A stretch of 11,567 bases of DNA from Monoraphidium neglectum (lineage: Eukaryota; Chlorophyta; Chlorophyceae; Sphaeropleales; Selenastraceae): contig NW_014011765.1 of assembly GCF_000611645.1 (NCBI RefSeq), forward strand, positions 1 to 11,567. Reading direction: 5' to 3'. This document shows, piece by piece, positions 6,778 to 11,567 of this stretch. A model generated the notes under the pieces. It saw only the letters and a list, made by a program, of their open reading frames with translations. It did not search any database and was not told the DNA's origin. Position 1 is the stretch's first letter. The number at the start of each line of letters is the position of its first letter. The position numbers and the translations under genes were made by a program.

Positions 6778-8845
6778 ATGGCAACGTCTCGTGCCTGCCG
6801 CTGCCCCCTGGGCCAGCGCAATGATGCAATCGTACTGTCAAATCGAGTGCACGCCCGGGCGGGCCTTGGCTTGCCTGTCCGGTTGAGCAGCGTTCGCAGC
6901 AGCTCGCTGGCTCATTGCGCGCCGTCCGGGCTCGAGGGATCCTCTTCTACAAATGTCACCAGATTTCAGCGCCGGCTGCAGCTGACACGGGCTCCGAAGC
7001 ATGGGGCGCGCATAGTCGCCGCCGCGGCGTCTTCGGATGCACTACCAGACCCAGAGGCCGCCAAGCAGCTGTGAGTGTCCTTGGTGGGAGCTTCAGAGAA
7101 TTGGCTGCCAACAGAGAAGGGATGCGGCTGCAAATTGGGGTACGGCTACGGTCAAGCCTGATAGCTTCTGATGTGCATGCTTTTGCATGCATGTGTCCCT
7201 TTTGCACCACGCAGGCAGCAGCAGCAGCAACAGCAGCAGGCGGAGCAGCAGCAGCAGCAGGCGCAGCAGGGGCAGCAGCAGGCGGGGCGCAGCACGCTTT
7301 GGTGGTCTCTGGGCGCGCTCGCTGTTGTCGGCGCCCTGACAGCGGCTGCTGTCGCGTCGGGACACGCGGGCGCAATCAAGGTGGGCGTCGCGGCCCCGTC
7401 GCCGGGACCCTTGTGCGATTAGCATGCACTGCAGGAAACATCCCTCATTTGGGGTTAAATTTGCACACGCACAACTACACACGCACATGCATTTGGCATG
7501 CCCACAGGCATCGGCCTGCACGTGAGCATGCACACCGTGCCGTGCGTTCGCAAGTGGGTGGTCGATTTTCGCACACGCTTCCGTGCGCTTCTGGCACACG
7601 CACAGGGCATCACACCCACACCCACACCCCCACCCGGCCCCAGGCCTACCTGGTGGACGGCCCGCTGGGCCGCAGCGGCTTCCTCGCGGCCTTCAGCCTC
7701 ATCTTCCTGAGCGAGATGGGGGACAAGACCTTCTTCATTGCCGCGCTGCTGGCCATGCGGCTCGGCAAGTGGGTGGCGCTTCGGATGCCGCGCGGCTGCC
7801 ACGTGTCTGAGGTCCTTGTGAAGCATCCTCGTGCAGCTGTGCTGTCCAGGAGTTGTTCTTCTGTGTGGCGTGTTGCGCGAGCACGCGAGCGTGTGCGCTG
7901 ACGCACATCCCTTTGTGTGCGCAGGGTGTGCAGGGTGTGAATGCATGCATGCGGCTGTGTGCGCGCTCGCATGTGTTTGTGTTGGAGTCATGCGCGCAGC
8001 GTGCTGGCAGGCCTGCGTTTCTTCAATCCTCTGCAACCACCCACTCCTGCCCGCCACGCAGGCTCGTGGCCTTTGTCGGCTCCGTCGCCGCCCTGGCGGC
8101 CATGACCGTCATCAGCGTGGCCATCGGCGTCGTCTTCTCGCGCGTGCCCGACGCGCTCATGACCAGCCTGCCCGTGGGCGAGATCGCGGGCGTCGCGCTG
8201 CTGGTCGTCTTTGGGCTGCGGTCACTCAAGGTGGGCGCTGAACAGGCTCCAGGCAAAACCGCTCGCAGGGCGCGCGCGGCCCTCGAGGGACCAGCCGCTG
8301 CTGCATCTCACCTAGTTGCTCGCAAACCGGCCCGTGGTTTGGCTTTGCACCAACGCTGGGCTGCTGAAAACGTGATCATGCGAGCATGCACCCAAGGGCA
8401 TGCGCGCTGCCCGCCCCGACCGGCGCCTGCTCGCGCGCGCCCCCGCCCCCGTCCTCCCCAGGCCGCCGCCGCCGCCGAGCCGGACGGCGGTGCGGAGGAC
8501 GAGCTGCAGGACGCGCGGTCGGTGGTGGACGAGGCCGAGAGCAGCGGCAAGGTGAAGGCCGGCAGCGGCAGGGGCGCGTCCTGGGCGAACCTTCTGGAGG
8601 TGGCGACGCTGGTGTTCCTGGCGGAGTGGGGCGACAGGAGCATGCTGGCCACGATCGCGCTGGCCGTGGCGCAGAGCCCGGTGGGCGTCGCCGTCGGCGC
8701 GACCGCCGGCCACGCGGCGGCGACGGCGATCGCGGTGGTGGGCGGCGCGATCGCGGGGCAGCACGTGAGCGAGCGGACGGTCAACGCGATCAGCGGGGTG
8801 CTGTTCCTCGTGTTTGCGGCCGCCACGGTGTTCAGCATGTTCTGA
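6778..8845 (+). CDS. PAM71: GDT1/UPF0016 family plastid cation (Mn2+/Ca2+) transporter, PAM71-like (five exons, complete)
   Basis: Relatives (plant PAM71 in thylakoids, CMT1 in the inner envelope, algal CGLD1, animal TMEM165, yeast Gdt1) move manganese or calcium in exchange for protons; the plastid forms supply Mn2+ for photosystem II. Exons are 6778-7070, 7215-7380, 7644-7768, 8062-8230 and 8462-8845, all GT..AG and phase-consistent, encoding 378 residues. Residues 1 to about 90 are rich in Ser, Arg and Ala with few acidic residues, like a chloroplast transit peptide. Residues 99-120 are glutamine-rich, followed by an extra hydrophobic segment (about 126-147). The two family signatures are EMGDKT (177-182) and EWGDRS (306-311), each in a bundle of membrane helices (about 164-250 and 293-378). 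They are joined by an acidic loop (about 257-277), as expected for the family. The C-terminus AISGVLFLVFAAATVF is typical. The start is MATSR in the context CCATGGCA. PAM71 versus CMT1 subtype is inferred from general resemblance only. Confidence 0.92.
7215..7283 (+). repeat. CAG repeat encoding polyglutamine in the transporter
   Basis: The second transporter exon opens with CAG/CAA codons giving eight Gln, then Ala-Glu, five Gln, and further Gln blocks broken by Ala and Gly. It lies between the presumed transit peptide and the first hydrophobic segment, where plastid GDT1 proteins are poorly conserved. Confidence 0.85.
7440..7643 (+). repeat. CA-rich tract in transporter intron 2
   Basis: The intron between exons ending at 7380 and starting at 7644 is rich in CACA and CACG steps on the coding strand, ending in a CCCACACC-type pyrimidine-rich run just before the acceptor CAG at 7641-7643. 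No coding content was seen. Confidence 0.6.
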
Positions 8846-9334
8846 GGGCAGGCCGCAGGGGTCACGATCGCGTGATGCGTCGTGACCGGGAGCTCGGTTG
8901 AGGCGCGGCCCTGGGGCGCGGCCGGCGGCCGGCCCGTCAGTCGGGCGGGTTGGGGCGTGTTTGGTTGGAGCCCGCCTGCTTGGAGCCGGGCGCGCGTCTT
9001 TTTTGCTTGTGCGGCCACCTGCGCCTCGCGCGGCAGACTGCCAGGCGGAGTGTTGACCATTTCGTATTGCGCATTGGAGGAAGCCTTTTTTGCGGCGTTG
9101 CCGTGTGTTGCCGCGTTTTGCTGCATGCCGGCATTTTACTGGACACTGGCGGGTTTTGCGGCCCCCGCAGCTCGAAGGCAGCAAGCTGCGAGCGCGCAAG
9201 GCACATCCCGCCATTCGGCATCATCCTCCTGCCGGTTGGTTGCCACCCTGACGGCAAACGGGTCTTGTGAGACGAGCGTGCTTGGCGTCTGCATCTGGTC
9301 CCCTGTCATTGCCCGCGCCCCCCTTTTGCCTGTC
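8846..9334 (+). other. Transporter 3' UTR / spacer
   Basis: About 490 bases follow the transporter stop, with no TGTAA until 9351. Open frames on both strands here show no recognisable motif and are shadows of GC-rich sequence. Confidence 0.5.
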
Positions 9335-9518
9335 TCAGCGGCAGGCTAGCTGTAACCTCACCCTCGTGACTGTCGGCTCCCTTGGGTCTTGTGTCATTGC
9401 ACCTTTGCATGCCTGCACAAGCCGTTCACAGCAACCTGCTCTTGTGAAACCATAGGAAGCCACACACACGCACACACACGCACGCGCGCGCGCACACACA
9501 CACACACGCACACACACG

Positions 9519-9571
<53 letters not shown>

Positions 9572-9717
9572 AAACACACAAACACACAGTACCTTGCGCA
9601 GTCCCAGCCGAGATAGCAGGTGTCTGCCAGTTGGGCAAATTTCGTCTTAGCAGGAGTGGCAGCCCCTGCTGAATTCTGGCTTTCACCACCGACTTGCTCC
9701 CGCCCAGTTGCTGCCAT
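9335..9717 (-). CDS. Candidate small two-exon protein with clustered cysteines, unrecognised
   Basis: No family was recognised. A minus-strand ATG at 9717 (context TGATGGCAGC) opens 41 codons plus two bases to 9593, ending in the strong donor sequence GCAAG/GTACTG. A possible acceptor (TTTCACAAG) lets exon 9440-9335 continue in phase to a TGA, giving 76 residues. The N-terminal third is polar. It is followed by KFAQLADTCYLGWDCAR and then AGCCERLVQACKG, with cysteine spacing C-x5-C-x4-CC-x6-C. The intron would be about 150 bases, nearly all the CA microsatellite (GT on this strand). The second exon would be antisense to the transporter's TGTAA at 9351. No TGTAA was found downstream on the minus strand. 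An alternative acceptor (GTGCAG ending at 9414) would end the protein within a few codons. This may be chance. Confidence 0.25.
9351..9355 (+). terminator. TGTAA, likely poly(A) signal of the transporter gene
   Basis: This is the first TGTAA on the plus strand after the transporter stop at 8845, implying a 3' UTR of roughly 520 bases, an ordinary length for green algae. Confidence 0.5.
9461..9588. repeat. CA/CG alternating microsatellite
   Basis: A 104-base stretch (9461-9564) is strictly alternating pyrimidine/purine. It contains a (CG)5 core at 9483-9492 and an uninterrupted (CA)21 at 9523-9564, followed by three CACAAA-type units to 9588. Such sequence is a classic candidate for left-handed Z-DNA. 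Frames across it translate as Cys-Val or Thr-His strings and are not genes. Confidence 0.95.
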
Positions 9718-11210
9718 CAGCCAGCCTCGCCGCAAGGGAAAGGATGGTGTTACAGTGTAAACAACAACACGGACCCCGCCCTGGCCTGGAAGGTACGCTT
9801 GTGCGTACGGGCGGGCACAACTGTTGGATTCAACGCCCCATTCTGTGCCCCGATGCGGCGCGCTGCGCGCCGCGGAGTGCTGAGCGCACCAGGATACGCA
9901 GGCAGAGGGGGACCGGGGCGGGCCAGGCGCGGTAGCAGGGGTTTGGAGCCGTGAGGCCAATGGTGGGCGCGCGACGCCGCGCGGCGACACTAGATCGAGA
10001 CGCTTGCCCCAATTGAGAGGAGGCACGTGTGTGTTGTTGTTTTTGGGGGGCGCCACGGTCGGCAATCTGCCGGCGGCGGCCCTTGGGCAGGGGCGCCCGC
10101 TCGAACCCAATGGCGGCGCCTCACCAGCGTCGAAGGGACGGCGCAGCCGGGGGCGGCGAGCGGCCGAGGCCGGGGCAGCGCTCAGGGCCCGGAGGCTCGG
10201 AGCCCGATGCGGCATTTCATATCAACGGAAAACAGGAAGAGGCCCGGGAGGTGGGCCGACGCGGCAAGGATGGCCTTGCGGGGGGCCCGACGCTTGGGGC
10301 GACGCGCGAGGCTTGGTGGGTGGATCACGAAACGCTGCAAGAGGGGAGCGCAGGCGAAAGGCCAGGGCGGCGCGGCGGCGCGCACGCATGCTTCACGTGA
10401 GCGTGCAGGCGCGCCGCGTGGGAATTGCGCGGGTGTGAGGGCCGCCGTTGCGGCCGCGGCAGGCACGGCGGGCGTCGGCTGTGCTCCGGACGCGCAACGC
10501 TTGGGCCGATGGCCGGGCGTCAGGCGGTTGCTGTGGCCCATTCGTGACGGCGCACGGCAGTCGCCCGCTAGTTGCGGCGCCGCAGCACCCTCCCAACAAT
10601 GTGCGTTATGCCGCAACATCTGGGCCGCGCCGGGCAACAACGGGGAAAGTGTTGCGGCCACTGCCTTGGTGGTGCGCGTGGCACCGCGTGGCCGCCGTAG
10701 CGAGCGGGCAGAGGGGCTGTGGCGCGGCCAACCGGCCGCCGCGCCTGCAGCCGCTGCCCAGCGCGCGGCCGTCGGTTGGGGCGCTGGGAAGCGCGGCGCC
10801 GACAGGGACCGGAGGAGGGAGGCTGTACGTAGTCGTCCCACTCTTCAGTTGCAAAGCACACGAATGCCCCATGTTTTGAAACCAAGCTGAAAGGGGAACA
10901 ACCAATGCAGTGCCTCTCAAAGTCCAGCCAAACCACGAAGCACCCAACAAACAAACAAACCGCAGTTCAAAAGCGTGCGCGCTCTAAGCAGTGAGTGAGT
11001 GCGTGCATATGCCTGCATTCCTCCCTCTCCCGGCGCATCCAGGCAGGCAGGGGCGCGGGGCGGCCGCCCGCATGGCGGCGAGGCGCGAAAAGCTCGCTGC
11101 GGCGCCGCACTCAACCCGACCCAAGAGATGCGTGCTCAAGGCCGCCCGGCTGTGGCCTGGCGCCCTGTGCGCGGCCACGCGAATGCGCGCGCGCCGCTCG
11201 CGAGGCAGGC
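9718..11210. other. GC-rich stretch with no recognisable gene
   Basis: Long open frames occur on both strands (plus 10027-10890, minus 10841-10182, minus 10215 leftwards). They are Ala/Arg/Gly/Pro-rich, overlap one another, and show no conserved domain or convincing splice structure, as expected of GC-rich DNA in which stop codons are rare. A TGTAA lies near 9757 on the plus strand and a TTACA at about 9749, neither assigned to a gene. A short run of CAAA units lies near 10948-10962. Confidence 0.5.
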
Positions 11211-11306
11211 CTAGTTGGGCGGTGCTGGAAGTGAGCGGCGGCCCTGCAGCAGGGGCTCGAAGGCTGAGGGAGGGCGCGGCGGCAGCAGCAGCATGGCCTC
11301 GATTTC
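11211..11306 (-). CDS. Candidate 3'-terminal exon of an unrecognised minus-strand gene
   Basis: After a plausible acceptor (AAAACCCCAG, ending at 11307), 31 codons read EIEAMLLLPPRPPSAFEPLL and on to APPN, then a TAG stop. Codon choice is rich in CTG, GCC, GAG and CCG, like the firm genes, and the segment is less repetitive than the flanking open frame. The upstream exon would lie beyond the right edge, past the CA microsatellite. No homologue was recognised, no TGTAA was found in the roughly 1.4 kb downstream on this strand, and an accidental frame remains quite possible. Confidence 0.22.
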   Translation of the reverse strand, partial: EIEAMLLLPPRPPSAFEPLLQGRRSLPAPPN

Positions 11307-11513
11307 CTGGGGTTTTGGGTGGGGGTGAGCCGTGGCCGGGTGGATAGGGGGTGTCGTGAGCTTGGGGGCTGAGCGACAGCGCCGCGGCCGGCCGCTTGCC
11401 GTGTGCTCGAGCGGGACTGATAACAACACACACCATAGTCCGCCACTTACTGTACATGCAGACAGGCACGCATGCACCGCAACATGCACGATAGGACGCA
11501 CCCACCAACACAC

Positions 11514-11515
<2 letters not shown>

Positions 11516-11567
<52 letters not shown>
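11516..11567. repeat. (AC)26 microsatellite reaching the window edge
   Basis: Fifty-two bases of uninterrupted AC dinucleotides run to the last base of the window, so the full length is unknown. An assembly or contig boundary at such a repeat would not be surprising. Confidence 0.95.

Noticed and set aside
6915..7901. 328-codon plus-strand open frame including polyalanine and part of transporter exon 3
   Set aside because: It reads the correct frame only across exon 3 and runs through introns with CA repeats elsewhere; the spliced model explains the conserved protein fully.
8308..9214. Long minus-strand open frames of 272-300 codons
   Set aside because: They are shadows of the GC-rich transporter exon 5 and its 3' flank, with no recognisable motif; the plus-strand reading has clear family signatures.
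9461..9588. Telomere-like or CRISPR-like repeat array
   Set aside because: The units are plain dinucleotides with no spacers, and no TTTAGGG-type telomere repeat occurs in the window.
10027..10890. 287-codon plus-strand and 219-codon minus-strand open frames in the GC-rich right part
   Set aside because: They overlap each other on opposite strands, are Ala/Arg/Gly/Pro-rich and have no conserved segment, as expected by chance in very GC-rich sequence.

Overview
The window looks like nuclear DNA of a GC-rich green alga (core chlorophyte). Four things point that way. The genes are split by many introns with GT..AG ends. The exons prefer C- or G-ending codons such as CTG, AAG and GCC. TGTAA motifs, the usual green-algal poly(A) signal, lie downstream of both complete genes. 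The proteins resemble their plant and algal relatives most closely, and one is a plastid transporter. Introns and spacers carry abundant TG/CA and CAG microsatellites, so most long open frames here are low-complexity artefacts. The species cannot be named from this sequence.

Layout: (1) 273-2356 (-) holds the first six coding exons of a MAK/ICK/MHK-type protein kinase; the gene runs off the left edge just after the HRD catalytic motif. (2) 2367-5056 is a gene-free divergent spacer, visibly AT-richer from about 2560 to 4000, ending in a long imperfect CAG repeat. (3) 5057-6143 (+) is a complete four-exon gene for cytosolic ribosomal protein eL34. (4) 6778-8845 (+) is a complete five-exon gene for a chloroplast-type GDT1/UPF0016 (PAM71-like) cation transporter. 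(5) 8846-11567 has a strong alternating CA/CG tract, two weak candidate coding pieces on the minus strand, and otherwise nothing recognisable; the window ends inside another CA microsatellite.

The three firm genes are ordinary eukaryotic neighbours (signalling or ciliary kinase, translation, plastid manganese/calcium transport). Nothing suggests they act as one pathway, and I see no clear sign of a new biological system. The points most worth a second look are a 24-nt in-frame microexon in the kinase, a G12 run at a donor site of the eL34 gene, a polyglutamine tract starting right at a splice acceptor in the transporter, and the candidate small cysteine-bearing gene antisense to the transporter's 3' end.
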